A DNA stretch of 64,000 nt from Priestia filamentosa (GTDB taxonomy: Bacteria > Bacillota > Bacilli > Bacillales > Bacillaceae_H). Every line of letters begins with the position of its first letter. Position 1 is the stretch's first letter. The DNA lies in NCBI RefSeq assembly GCF_900177535.1, contig NZ_FXAJ01000012.1, positions 18,189 through 82,188 of the forward strand, written 5' to 3'. The translations under genes and the position numbers were made by a program. Shown piece by piece: positions 45,674 to 54,997 of the stretch. The notes under the pieces were generated by a model. It saw nothing but the letters and a program-made list of their open reading frames with translations, made no database searches and was not told the origin of the DNA.

Positions 45674-46699
45674 ATGAACCGAATGACGACAGAAGATGTG
45701 GCAAGAATAGCAGGTGTTTCTCAATCAACAGTCTCTAGAGTTTTAAATAATTATCCATATATAAGGAAAAATACACGTGACAAGGTTCTTGCTGTAATTG
45801 AAGAATTAGGGTTTACAAGAGATGAAATTGCCAGAAGCCTCGTTGAAAAAAGAACCGCATCGATAGGTTTAATATTGGGGAGTATTTCAAATCCCTTCTT
45901 TGCTGAAACAGCAGAAGTTATTATACAAAGAGCTCAAGAATTAAAATATGATGTAATTGTATATAACACAGGCCATAAAGATGAAAATCTAGAACAGGCC
46001 ATCAATTTGTTAATAGGTAAACGTGTTGAGGGAATAATCATTACAAGTGTTAGCAAAAATTACACTAAAAAAATTCAAAAACTACATGAAAATGGATTTC
46101 CGATATTATTGTATAATAGCTTTCTAGATATCAAAAATGTTAATTTTATTGTTATGGATAATAGAAAAGGTGCAAGACTAGCTGTACAACATTTAATAGA
46201 ATTAGGACATAAAAAAATAGCAAAAATATCTGGTCCGTCAAAGTACTTAGCCACTTATGAACGAACTGTAGGTTACAAAGAAGAGTTAATAGAGAATGGA
46301 TACAAAATCGATGAAAATTTAATATTTAATAGTGAATACTCTTATGATAAGATTTATACATTTACGAAAAAGTTACTGAAAAAAAAGGACAAACCTACAG
46401 CAATTATAGCTGCATCAGATCAAATGGCCCTTGCAGTCTTAGACGCGGCTTCAAGTCTAAATCTAAAAATTCCTAATGATTTATCTGTAATTGGATTTGA
46501 TAATATCAGACTAGCTTCTAATGAATTCATAGGTTTAACTACAGTGTCCCAACAAATGGATAGAATGTCTTTGACAGCACTAGAAAAATTAATTTATCTT
46601 ATTGAAAATAAAGATACTGCCTCTTCATCAATTCAAGTTTTTCTCAAGCCAGAACTAATTGTTCGTAAAACAACGGGACCAGCTCCAGTAATTGATTAA
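45674..46699 (+). CDS. LacI-family transcriptional regulator
   Basis: The 341-residue protein has the LacI helix-turn-helix (TTEDVARIAGVSQSTVSRVLNNYPYIRKNTRDKV), the hinge helix (RSLVEKRTASIGLI) and a periplasmic-binding-protein-like effector domain (FFAETAEVIIQRAQEL, FVMDN-KGARLAV, IIAASDQMALAVL, ELIVRK). It is transcribed ahead of the catabolic genes. Two perfect palindromes with the core TTGAATACGTATTCAA flank the next gene and are the natural binding sites. The effector is likely the pathway substrate or first intermediate. Confidence 0.93.
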   Translation: MNRMTTEDVARIAGVSQSTVSRVLNNYPYIRKNTRDKVLAVIEELGFTRDEIARSLVEKRTASIGLILGSISNPFFAETAEVIIQRAQELKYDVIVYNTGHKDENLEQAINLLIGKRVEGIIITSVSKNYTKKIQKLHENGFPILLYNSFLDIKNVNFIVMDNRKGARLAVQHLIELGHKKIAKISGPSKYLATYERTVGYKEELIENGYKIDENLIFNSEYSYDKIYTFTKKLLKKKDKPTAIIAASDQMALAVLDAASSLNLKIPNDLSVIGFDNIRLASNEFIGLTTVSQQMDRMSLTALEKLIYLIENKDTASSSIQVFLKPELIVRKTTGPAPVID

Positions 46700-46832
46700 G
46701 GTAACAAAGGGTGAATTTTAAGTGTTTTAATTTTATATGTTCTAAAACAATAGGGGCTGTTTATAAAAAATTAAAATCAAAAATTAATTTTTGACTATTT
46801 ACAAGAGTCAGAAAATTGTATATATTAATTTA

Positions 46833-46878
46833 TAAGCAAAAGTAATTTTGAATACGTATTCAAAATTACTTTTGCTTA
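46833..46878. promoter_or_regulatory. 46-bp perfect palindrome, candidate LacI operator 1
   Basis: The centre is between 46855 and 46856. The core TTTGAATACGTATTCAAA is shared with a second palindrome at 47714-47739, and the arms continue symmetrically to 46833 and 46878. It lies about 65-110 bases before the SDR start and may also serve as a terminator of the LacI gene. Confidence 0.85.
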
Positions 46879-46942
46879 CTACAGAGGAATATGTAAAATA
46901 TATATAATACAAAATCACTACCCCGTGATGAAAATAGGTGAT

Positions 46943-47713
46943 ATGTTGGATTTAAATCAATTATTTAACTTAAACGGTAAAATTGCCATTATTACGGGTG
47001 GAAGTAAAGGCATTGGTAAAGATTTAGCTAAATTACTTGCACAAGCTGGTGCTAATATTGCATTAATTGCCCGCAATAAGAAACAACTCGAGGAGGCTGC
47101 ACATGAAATTGAGCAAACTGGTGTAAATGTTTTACCTGTTTCATTTGATTTAACCAAGGTAGAAGACACACCAAACGTAATAGAAGATATATATAACCAC
47201 TTTGGAAAGATTGATATCTTAATAAATAATGCAGGCATAAATGTGGCAAAGCCAGCTGAAGAGTTGTCTTCACAAGATTGGGATACTGTACTAGATATTA
47301 ATTTAAAAAGTGTATTTTTTACAAGTCAAGCTGTAGGAAAGTTTATGATCAATCAGAAAAAAGGTAAAATCATAAACATGTCTTCACAAATGGCATTTGT
47401 CGGTTATTACAAACGAGCTGCATACTCATCTAGTAAAGGAGGACTTACACAATTAACGAAAGCGCTTTCTATTGAGTGGGCACCGTATCAAATCAATGTC
47501 AATGCAATTGCACCAACTTTTATTGAAACACCGATGACTAAGTCAATGTTTGAAGATGAAAATTTTAAACTCGAAGTTTTAAATAGAATTCCACTTGGTA
47601 GACTTGCTAAAACAGAGGACTTATTTGGGGGCGTATTATATCTAGCATCAGATTGCTCGGATATGATGACAGGCCAAACATTAGTAGTTGATGGTGGTTG
47701 GACCGTATGGTAA
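46943..47713 (+). CDS. SDR-family dehydrogenase (gluconate 5-dehydrogenase-like)
   Basis: The 256-residue protein has the classical SDR motifs: TGGSKGIG for cofactor binding, INNAGIN, the catalytic serine in IINMSSQMAF, the YxxxK motif AAYSSSKGG and the C-terminal MTGQTLVVDGGWTVW. It resembles gluconate 5-dehydrogenases and rare-polyol dehydrogenases. The start is uncertain among ATG 46928, ATG 46943 and TTG 46946; AGGTG lies close to 46943. It is first of the LacI-controlled genes and probably oxidises a hydroxyl group of the substrate or an intermediate. Confidence 0.9.
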   Translation: MLDLNQLFNLNGKIAIITGGSKGIGKDLAKLLAQAGANIALIARNKKQLEEAAHEIEQTGVNVLPVSFDLTKVEDTPNVIEDIYNHFGKIDILINNAGINVAKPAEELSSQDWDTVLDINLKSVFFTSQAVGKFMINQKKGKIINMSSQMAFVGYYKRAAYSSSKGGLTQLTKALSIEWAPYQINVNAIAPTFIETPMTKSMFEDENFKLEVLNRIPLGRLAKTEDLFGGVLYLASDCSDMMTGQTLVVDGGWTVW

Positions 47714-47739
47714 TTTTTTTGAATACGTATTCAAAAAAA
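47714..47739. promoter_or_regulatory. 26-bp perfect palindrome, candidate LacI operator 2
   Basis: It starts directly after the SDR stop codon: T7, GAATACGTATTC, A7. It has the same core as the palindrome 871 bases upstream, so loop formation by a LacI tetramer is possible. It could also act as a terminator. Confidence 0.82.
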
Positions 47740-47881
47740 GAATATCAGTTAACTAAAACATAAATCCTATTAACCTTAATTTTTGAATGCCTATGGTCTT
47801 CTGAATTGGTTTAGGGACATTTGCAACTTTAGTAAGTGAATTAAAAATGAAAAATTACAAATAACGGAAGGTGGAATTGAA

Positions 47882-48505
47882 ATGTCAGTACAAGAACCTA
47901 AAGTAAAAAAAGTTGTAACAAATGAGGAAATGGAAAATAATTGGATTGTTCGTTTTGATGAAATGAGACCAAAAGGTATACCGTTAACGTTTATTGATAG
48001 TATTATTCCAGGTCATCAACGTATTAACTATACATTAATCGGAGACACAGCAAGTGAGAATGATAACTTCACACCTGAAATTACTGAGCCACATGGTTTT
48101 CAAATTGGGATGGTAAAAGCTCCAAAAGGAAATGGTCCTGCTTATCATACGCATGATTATATTGAAGCATTTCTTCCTCTAACAGGAAAATGGCGTTTTT
48201 ATTGGGGAAATGGTCCAGATGAAATTGAGGGTGAAACTATCATTGAACAATGGGATTTAATTTCATTACCTCCAGGATTATGGAGGGGATTTGAAAATAT
48301 TAGTGAGGAAGATGCTTGGATTTTTGCAGTTCTTGAACAACACAAAGTCTTTAATGGAAAAGATCCATATTGGTCTCCAAAAGTGATAAGAGAAGCTGCA
48401 AAATATGGTTTTAAAGCAGATGAACTCGGAAAAATGATTAAGCCAGATAACTTTGAGGATCTTGAAAAGGAAATTGCAGATAAACTAAAAATGGGTGAAA
48501 AATAG
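47882..48505 (+). CDS. Cupin-domain protein
   Basis: This 207-residue protein has one central cupin: GPAYHTHDYIEAFLPLTGKWRFYWGN with the metal-ligand histidines and glutamate (H-x-H, E), then ISLPPGLWRGFENI. It could be a dioxygenase, isomerase or lactonase of the pathway. GGAAGGTGG precedes the ATG. Its stop abuts the next gene's start with no gap, so they are translationally coupled. It follows operator 2 by about 140 bases. Confidence 0.87.
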   Translation: MSVQEPKVKKVVTNEEMENNWIVRFDEMRPKGIPLTFIDSIIPGHQRINYTLIGDTASENDNFTPEITEPHGFQIGMVKAPKGNGPAYHTHDYIEAFLPLTGKWRFYWGNGPDEIEGETIIEQWDLISLPPGLWRGFENISEEDAWIFAVLEQHKVFNGKDPYWSPKVIREAAKYGFKADELGKMIKPDNFEDLEKEIADKLKMGEK

Positions 48506-49207
48506 TTGGCTAAAACACCACTTATTTTGCTTCCTGGTACACTTTGTGATGAGCGACTTTGGGGTCACCAACTCAAGTACTTGTCAGACATAGCTGAAGT
48601 AACTATCGGTGATGTGACGAAAGAGGACTCTATATCAAGTTTAGCACATTCAATACTTGAAAAAGCACCAGAAAGATTTGCTCTTGCAGGTTTATCACTA
48701 GGTGGTATTATTTCTCTTGAAATCATGCGGATTGCTCCAGAACGGGTCATAAAGCTAGCATTGCTTGATACAAATCCTAATCCTCCCCATTATGATCAAA
48801 TTGCAGTTTGGGAGAGGTTCATCAATATGGCAAATAACGGTCAATTCTTAGATATCACAATAAACCATCTTCTACCAATATTAATTCATCCAAATCGAAG
48901 AAAGGATGAAGCATTAGTATCAATGATTATCGATATGGCTAAAAAAATCGGTAAAGAAAGTTATATCAATCAGTTAAAAGCAGTAATGACCCGTTTAGAT
49001 CAACGCTCCATTCTTTCTACTATTGCATGTCCGACTATGGTTTTAGTAGGAAAGGAAGATATGGTATGTCCTGTTCATATGTCTAAATTTTTAACAGAAA
49101 GCATCCCGACAGCGAGTCTAGAAATTATAGAACATTCGGGCCATTTAAGTACGTTAGAACAGCCTGAAAAAGTAAGCGCTTTACTGAAGGATTGGTTGAA
49201 ATCTTAA
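48506..49207 (+). CDS. Alpha/beta-fold hydrolase
   Basis: The 233-residue protein has LILLPGTLCDERLW near the N-terminus (oxyanion region), the nucleophile elbow GLSLGG, the acid in VGKEDMVCP and the catalytic histidine in EHSGHLST. It resembles C-C bond or lactone/ester hydrolases. The start is TTG directly after the cupin stop (TAG-TTG), so coupling is likely. In the pathway it probably hydrolyses an ester, lactone or beta-diketone intermediate. Confidence 0.88.
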   Translation: MAKTPLILLPGTLCDERLWGHQLKYLSDIAEVTIGDVTKEDSISSLAHSILEKAPERFALAGLSLGGIISLEIMRIAPERVIKLALLDTNPNPPHYDQIAVWERFINMANNGQFLDITINHLLPILIHPNRRKDEALVSMIIDMAKKIGKESYINQLKAVMTRLDQRSILSTIACPTMVLVGKEDMVCPVHMSKFLTESIPTASLEIIEHSGHLSTLEQPEKVSALLKDWLKS

Positions 49208-49265
49208 GATAGATAAACAAGGAAAGCAAGAATATAGTCTTTATGATAGAAAGAGAGTGAAGACG

Positions 49266-50039
49266 ATGGAGAATGCTGTAAAGGAAAAAATAAAACGTGG
49301 GGAACAAGTTCTCGGTGTATTTTTAGGAATAAATTCCCCACCTTTAGTCGAGATGCTCGGTTATGCAGGATTTGATTTTGTTTTAATTGATGACGAGCAT
49401 GGTGCTTTTAGTCCTTCAGAACTTGAAAATATTATTCGAACGGCAGATTCTGTTGGTCTTGTCCCAATTGTTCGGGTTTCATATGATCGCTCTAGTATTC
49501 AAAAGGCTTTAGATCGTGGGGCAAAGGGTGTACAGGTACCAATGGTCAATACAAAGGAAGATGCTCTAGAAGTAGTTAGACAGGCAAAATTTCCACCATA
49601 TGGTGATAGAGGTGTCTCATATTCAATTAGACCAGCTCGTTACGGAAAAAATAGTGGAAAACCTTATTTAGATCAGTGTAATGAAAATATTATGATAATT
49701 GTTCATATTGAAACGGCTGAAGCAGCTAACAATTTTGAAGCCATTACAGCCGTTCCCGGAATTGATTTAGCATTTATTGGTTCAACGGACTTATCTGTTA
49801 GCATGGGGTATCCATTAGAGGGGGCAAATCACCCTGAAGTGCAAAAGGTTATAAATGAAATTTTTATTAAAGGGAAAGAGCGAAATGTGCCAATTGGTAC
49901 GGTTGCTAGTAATATTACTGCTGCTAATGATGCTTTTGATAAAGGTTCCCAATACGTAGGTATCGTATTAAATAGTTTACTTACATCCACATTAACTGAT
50001 ATTGTCTCAGCGAGTAAATCCATTCAAACTCTTAAATGA
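49266..50039 (+). CDS. HpcH/HpaI-family aldolase
   Basis: The 257-residue protein is a class II pyruvate-type aldolase like 4-hydroxy-2-oxoheptanedioate aldolase. Motifs are VLIDDEHGAFSPSELENIIRTAD (catalytic His and Asp), GVQVPMVNTKEDA, MIIVHIETAEAANNFEAI (metal Glu) and DLAFIGSTDLSVSMG (metal Asp). It cleaves a 4-hydroxy-2-oxo acid into pyruvate and an aldehyde. The ATG at 49266 follows AGAGAGTGAAG. It supports the view that the cluster ends in retro-aldol cleavage. Confidence 0.92.
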   Translation: MENAVKEKIKRGEQVLGVFLGINSPPLVEMLGYAGFDFVLIDDEHGAFSPSELENIIRTADSVGLVPIVRVSYDRSSIQKALDRGAKGVQVPMVNTKEDALEVVRQAKFPPYGDRGVSYSIRPARYGKNSGKPYLDQCNENIMIIVHIETAEAANNFEAITAVPGIDLAFIGSTDLSVSMGYPLEGANHPEVQKVINEIFIKGKERNVPIGTVASNITAANDAFDKGSQYVGIVLNSLLTSTLTDIVSASKSIQTLK

Positions 50040-50216
50040 TTTCAAAAGGGGCCCAGTATTAGTCTAAAAGATAAAAAGCAATTTTTAAAAATATAAGGGA
50101 CGACATAGAATCAGTTACGAAAAATCCTATTGCAAGGGATATTCTTTAAGTAAACAACATCTAAATGGAGAGAAATTTATAAAAATAATTACTTTATAAG
50201 AAAAAGGATGGTTATT

Positions 50217-51461
50217 ATGGTAGAAAAAAAGACAGATTCAGTCGACATAATTCCAAGAGAAAAAAAGTTAGATTCCAAAGAAATAACTAAGACAATCAAA
50301 GGATCACCAAACTTTATTTACTATGCCGATGCGGATGATGTAAATATGCTCGATACAAAAGATGATTATGATTATATGAATATAGAAGAAACGAAGCAAA
50401 AGAAACAGAGGATGAATGGTTTTGACCCTATTTATAATAATATCGTTGATTACATTGTAAAAATTACACGTCAAATCTGGAAAGAGAAGGATATAGGACT
50501 TATTTATGATACGTATAGCACCAGTGTTTCCGTTCATAAAGGTTTGGTTAATAGTCACGGAGTTAATGAAGTTATTTCAGGTACCCTTCAAACATTACAT
50601 GCTTTTCCTGACAGGAAAGGGCTAGGATGGAGTGTAATCTGGTCTGGGGACGATGAATCCGGCTTTTTTACATCCCATCGAGGACGTTCTGTTGCAACCC
50701 ATCTCGGAGATAGCAGTTTGTACGGTCCTGCTACTGGAAAGAAAGTAGTTTTCAGGACAAGTGCTGATTGTATGATTTTAAATAATAAAATCTACGAGGA
50801 ATGGCTGGTAATGGATACCTACCATCTTGTTCAGCAGTTGGGATTGGATCCTGTTGTTATAGCGAAGAAGATTGCGAAAAGTACTCAAAAGCTCGCGCCT
50901 TCCATTCAATTTGGTTTAAATGAGACAGCAGAAACCGGTCTTCCTCCTAAAATTTTTACTCCATCTTCTGACGAATTTGAAATCGGAGAGTTTATTCAGC
51001 TAGTTTTTAATCGAATCTGGGCGCGTCGCTCTTTCAATTTTGTCAAAGAGTATTATGAGGAAAATGCAGTTGTTCATTATGTTTGTAATAAGGATGTTAT
51101 TGGAGTAAGTGAAATTCAAGGAATGTTTATCAGTCTTTTTTCATCTGTTCCAAATGCCAAGGTTATTCTAGAACGGGTAACTTGCAATAGACGTGGGTCT
51201 GACAGTGACTGGGATGTGGCTGTTCGTTGGAGAATTCAAGGGATGCACGAGGGATCAGGTTACTTTGGTAATCCTAGTGGTAAAGCTATTGATATTGCTG
51301 GAATTAGCCACTATAAAATTATTAACGAAAAAATCTCAGAAGAATGGTTATTATTTGATGGGATGGAAGTATTACGACAAATACACTTACCTGATGAAAA
51401 CGGTCTAGAACAAGGTGATGAATCTTTAATTGATGACGGGAATTTTACTGGCGTTTCATAA
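50217..51461 (+). CDS. Double SnoaL/NTF2-fold protein
   Basis: This 414-residue protein carries two SnoaL-like domains, at roughly residues 70-195 and 235-385. Each has the NTF2 cone pattern and the conserved EWLVMD/EEWLLFD ending (IYEEWLVMDTYHLVQQLG; ISEEWLLFDGMEVLRQI). Members act as ester cyclases, dehydratases or isomerases. The N-terminal 65 residues are low-complexity and charged. I start it at the ATG at 50217, eight bases after AAAGGA. The enzyme's step in the pathway is unknown. Confidence 0.82.
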   Translation: MVEKKTDSVDIIPREKKLDSKEITKTIKGSPNFIYYADADDVNMLDTKDDYDYMNIEETKQKKQRMNGFDPIYNNIVDYIVKITRQIWKEKDIGLIYDTYSTSVSVHKGLVNSHGVNEVISGTLQTLHAFPDRKGLGWSVIWSGDDESGFFTSHRGRSVATHLGDSSLYGPATGKKVVFRTSADCMILNNKIYEEWLVMDTYHLVQQLGLDPVVIAKKIAKSTQKLAPSIQFGLNETAETGLPPKIFTPSSDEFEIGEFIQLVFNRIWARRSFNFVKEYYEENAVVHYVCNKDVIGVSEIQGMFISLFSSVPNAKVILERVTCNRRGSDSDWDVAVRWRIQGMHEGSGYFGNPSGKAIDIAGISHYKIINEKISEEWLLFDGMEVLRQIHLPDENGLEQGDESLIDDGNFTGVS

Positions 51462-51524
51462 ATGGGCAGATGAATGGGTTTGCTAATTGTCGACTATTTA
51501 TTAAGACTTTTAGGGGGAAATAAG

Positions 51525-52778
51525 ATGGAGTATATAAAGAAAGCAGAAGGATATGAACAAACTACTTCAAATGAAGTAGAACAAACGGTAAAGTCCATTA
51601 TTGCAACTGTAAAATCAGACGGCGACGTTGCTGTACAGGAATATGAAAAAAAGTTCGGTAACTCTAATCGTCCGGTTCGAGTTAGTGAAGAAGAAATTGA
51701 AGCTTCTATAAGCACACTACCTAAAGAAGTAAAAGTACTAATTGATCGCGTCGTAGAACGAGTATCTGAATTTGCTAAAGCCCAGTTGAATTGTTTGACT
51801 CCATTTGAAAAGGACTTTGGTGAGGGTATCAAAATGGGTCACCGAATCGTCCCAATTGAAAAAATTGGAGCTTATGTACCAGGAGGGAGATTTCCCTTAT
51901 TATCATCAGGACCTATGGTCGTTGCCCCAGCAAAGGTAGCTGGAGCAAAACAAATTGTTGCTTGTAGCCCGGCAAATTATGAGGGTGGCATTCATCCAGC
52001 AGTATTATATGGCTTAGTTCGATCGGGTGCTACAGATATTTTTGCAATTGGGGGAGCTCAAGCAATTGCTGCCATGGCATACGGGACTGAGTCTATTCCT
52101 GAAGTAGATGTTATTGCGGGACCAGGAAATAGGTTCGTAGCAGAAGCAAAACGTCAAGTGTTTGGAAAAGTGGGTATTGATCTCATCGCTGGACCTAGCG
52201 AAGTGATGGTTTTTGCTGACGATTCGGCATCACCAAAGAAGATTGCTGCTGATTTACTTGCTCAAGCAGAACACGATCCATATGCGCGTGCAGTTCTTGT
52301 GACAACTTCCCAAACTATTGCTGAGACCACTCTACAAGAGGTGGAAAACTTTTTAGTATCCTTCTCACCTTCCTCTCCTGCACACGAGTCATGGAAAACA
52401 AGAGGAGAAGTTATTTACGCATCTACGTTACAAGAAGGACTGGATATTTGTAATGATTATGCTATTGAACACCTTCATTTACATATCCAAAATAGCCGTA
52501 ATTTGATGGATAAGCTATACAATTACGGATCGTTGTTTCTCGATGAGGGCAGCTCCGTTGTTTTCTCTGATAAGGTTTCTGGAACAAATCATACGCTCCC
52601 AACTCAAAAAGCAGCAAGATATACGGGAGGATTATGGGTGGGAAGTTATGTGAAGGTTTTGACCCACCAGGAGATTACAGGTGAAGGAATTCAATTTCTA
52701 GCATCCCATGCGGAAGATCAATCTGGAATTGAAGGATTAGAAGGCCATAAATTATCCGCGACAGTTAGAATAAAATAA
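51525..52778 (+). CDS. Histidinol dehydrogenase-family enzyme (catabolic)
   Basis: The 417-residue protein matches HisD across its length: PGGRFPLLSSGPMVVAPAKVAGAK, GPGNRFVAEAKRQVFGKVGIDLIAGPSE, the zinc-site AQAEHDP, GTNHTLPT and the C-terminal EGLEGHKLSATVR. There are no other his genes nearby, and its neighbours are catabolic. It therefore probably oxidises an alcohol to a carboxylate by the same two-step zinc chemistry, as HpsN does for dihydroxypropanesulfonate. The ATG at 51525 follows AGGGGG. Histidine synthesis is the alternative reading. Confidence 0.9.
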   Translation: MEYIKKAEGYEQTTSNEVEQTVKSIIATVKSDGDVAVQEYEKKFGNSNRPVRVSEEEIEASISTLPKEVKVLIDRVVERVSEFAKAQLNCLTPFEKDFGEGIKMGHRIVPIEKIGAYVPGGRFPLLSSGPMVVAPAKVAGAKQIVACSPANYEGGIHPAVLYGLVRSGATDIFAIGGAQAIAAMAYGTESIPEVDVIAGPGNRFVAEAKRQVFGKVGIDLIAGPSEVMVFADDSASPKKIAADLLAQAEHDPYARAVLVTTSQTIAETTLQEVENFLVSFSPSSPAHESWKTRGEVIYASTLQEGLDICNDYAIEHLHLHIQNSRNLMDKLYNYGSLFLDEGSSVVFSDKVSGTNHTLPTQKAARYTGGLWVGSYVKVLTHQEITGEGIQFLASHAEDQSGIEGLEGHKLSATVRIK

Positions 52779-53373
52779 AAATGCAAATTTGGTTTCTTTT
52801 ATTATCAGTCTTTGTTTATGGGAGAATTAATTCACATAAAAGAAGAGTATCACCTCAGTTAGTTTTTATATGAAAAGCAGGTTAAATGCCTTTTATATAG
52901 AAAAATTGGGAATCTCTTAATCTACTTGTCATTAATCTATCAGATGAAGAATTTAAAAGCACAATTAGTAATAATGCTCAAGGAATGCTTGTTATTTATC
53001 TTATTCATAATATTGAAATCTATTGTAGCGATTACGACTTCAAAGCGCAGGTTTTATAAACTAATATAAATTAGGGGATTATCCTTGAAAAAATATCAGA
53101 TTATAATACCTGCCTTCTAGACTTTTTCGTTTATAAGAAAATAATATATCTCACAATATATAGGTATTGATGTAAAAGAGAAACTGCAACACATACATGA
53201 AGTAACGGAAAATCTTAGAATGTCAGATGGAGGGTTCGTAAATTTTACGAGTATCAGCTCCTCTGATAACTTGATGAACGTATTGTTGAAAGGGTTTTCA
53301 TTAAGTGAATGTCCATATCGTCATCCTTCTGCCTATTAAGGACAAAAGGGTGGGGAATGAAAGGGTGAGGTAT
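52779..53373 (+). pseudogene. Region of decayed coding pieces between HisD-like and MFS genes
   Basis: Two open fragments read like protein: NLLVINLSDEEFKSTISNNA and on to FKAQVL before a stop at about 53060, and VKEKLQHIHEVTENLRMSDGG ending in a stop near 53340. Neither has a start codon. They may be the remains of one or two regulatory genes, and I cannot name them. Confidence 0.4.
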
Positions 53374-54591
53374 GTGAGCCAAACTAATAAAATTACTAAC
53401 AAAAAAGAGGTTATTTTATTCTTTATTATTAGCTTGTTGTTCTTTGTTACTATTACGGCATTCGATCCATTTATCTCCTCCTATGCTAAAGATCTCGGTT
53501 TTGATTCAGTTGTAATTGGTAGTATTATTGGAATTTCAGGAATTGTTGCCCTTTTTACCCGACTTCCACTGGGAGTATTTTCAGATATGTTGCATAAACG
53601 AAGGTTATTTATTCAATTCGGATTGCTTATCACTATTGTCATGTGGACGCTAGCCTTTTTAATACCTAATGCAACAACCCTATATCTCGGGAAAATTTCA
53701 GACGGGTTAACGGGTTCTACATGGGTTATTTACAATGTTATGTTCGCTTCCTATTTTGGTATAAGGGAAGCTGCAAAAGCTGTAGCAATCTTAGGCGTTG
53801 CGTCGCCACTTGGCTCAATACTTGGAACAACAATTGGTGGAATAGTGGCCAATAGTTATGGTTATCGGTATAGCTTTTTAGTAGCTGTTATCGCTGCTAT
53901 TCTTGCGTTTGTTTTAACATTTTTTACAAAAGATCTAAGTGTTAAAAGTATTAAAGTGAAATACGATAAGAAAATACTTGTGGAACAAATTACAGACAAG
54001 AAAATATGGGTCATTTCTATTTTAGCAACAATTGCATTGATGGTTACAATTGGGACAAGAGATACGTTTACTCCTTTAGTTGCAAATGATTTAGGTGCAA
54101 ATCCCCTAATGATTGGTATGTTAGCAAATACGCACCTCATTATATATGGTTTAGCTGCAGCATTATGTGGAGGCTTTTTTTATAAGAAGCTCGGTTTGGT
54201 GAATACAGCGATCTTGGGGGCAATTTTACAAGGGATTATTATTATCTTTATCCCTTATGCTAAAAGTTTAACGGTGCTTTTTCTCTTACAAGCCGTTCAA
54301 GGTTTTGGATATGGTTTAATATTTACAGTGGTCACTTCCTGGGCTGTTGAAAATATACCTGAAATTAAACAATCCACCAGAATGGGGTTGTTTCAAAGCT
54401 TATATTCTGCTGGAATGTTTTTGGGGCCAGTTCTTATTGGAATCTTAATTGAAATGTTTTCGAGATCCACAGGATTCCTAATCATGGGAGCCTTGTCAAT
54501 TGTATCTACAATTTTTATTAAAACCTCTATTAAATCTACAAAAGAGAATATTTCTAATGAACAAAGTTCTAGTGTAAAAACTACTTTTTAG
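53374..54591 (+). CDS. MFS transporter
   Basis: The 405-residue protein has 12 membrane segments and the MFS loop motif LGVFSDMLHKRR between helices 2 and 3. It begins with TAFDPFISSYAKDLGFDSVVIGSI. The GTG at 53374 lies behind AAAGGGTGAGG. It is a close paralogue of the next MFS gene (shared motif FDPFISSYA-DLG, NATTLYL, QITD, QSTRMGLFQSL). It likely imports the substrate or a related compound of the catabolic island. Confidence 0.88.
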   Translation: MSQTNKITNKKEVILFFIISLLFFVTITAFDPFISSYAKDLGFDSVVIGSIIGISGIVALFTRLPLGVFSDMLHKRRLFIQFGLLITIVMWTLAFLIPNATTLYLGKISDGLTGSTWVIYNVMFASYFGIREAAKAVAILGVASPLGSILGTTIGGIVANSYGYRYSFLVAVIAAILAFVLTFFTKDLSVKSIKVKYDKKILVEQITDKKIWVISILATIALMVTIGTRDTFTPLVANDLGANPLMIGMLANTHLIIYGLAAALCGGFFYKKLGLVNTAILGAILQGIIIIFIPYAKSLTVLFLLQAVQGFGYGLIFTVVTSWAVENIPEIKQSTRMGLFQSLYSAGMFLGPVLIGILIEMFSRSTGFLIMGALSIVSTIFIKTSIKSTKENISNEQSSSVKTTF

Positions 54592-54664
54592 AGACATAAA
54601 GTTTCAATTTCTTTTAAGTCACTGACTTATGAAATTAATCCAAAAAATGCACATGATTAAAAGA

Positions 54665-54686
54665 GGACAGACTTGAAAGTCTGTCC
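54665..54686. repeat. Perfect 10-bp hairpin between MFS genes
   Basis: GGACAGACTT, GA, AAGTCTGTCC form a tight stem with no T tail. It may weakly terminate or be a binding site. The remaining gap to 54997 contains an IS6-type end at 54781-54796. Confidence 0.6.
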
Positions 54687-54780
54687 GAAATCAAAAAGAA
54701 TTTACCTATCAACTGTTTGGGCTAATTTTATAAGAACAAGAATTAATGGTGATATATTCCTTAATTATATTTTCTTAAGA

Positions 54781-54796
54781 TATTTGCATCAGAACC
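54781..54796 (-). mobile_element. Solitary IS6-family terminal repeat
   Basis: On the minus strand it reads GGTTCTGATGCAAATA, an IS6-type end between the two MFS genes without any IS gene. Confidence 0.55.
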
Positions 54797-54997
54797 CTTA
54801 GAAGAAGGATAATTATGTAGCTTCTTTTAAGAGGAACTAATGATAATAAAAATTATCAATTACAATACACATGTAACCGAACTTAATTTTCGGAATAGAA
54901 AGAAAATTAAGTTCTGAGTAAATTATTACTCCTTAATGTTGAAAAGATCGTTGATAGTATAAAGTTTATATCTTATGACTATTAAAGAGGTGGACTA

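Noticed and set aside
51525..52778. Histidine biosynthesis role for the HisD-family gene
   Set aside because: No other his gene is near and the neighbours are catabolic, so a dehydrogenase of the catabolic island is preferred.
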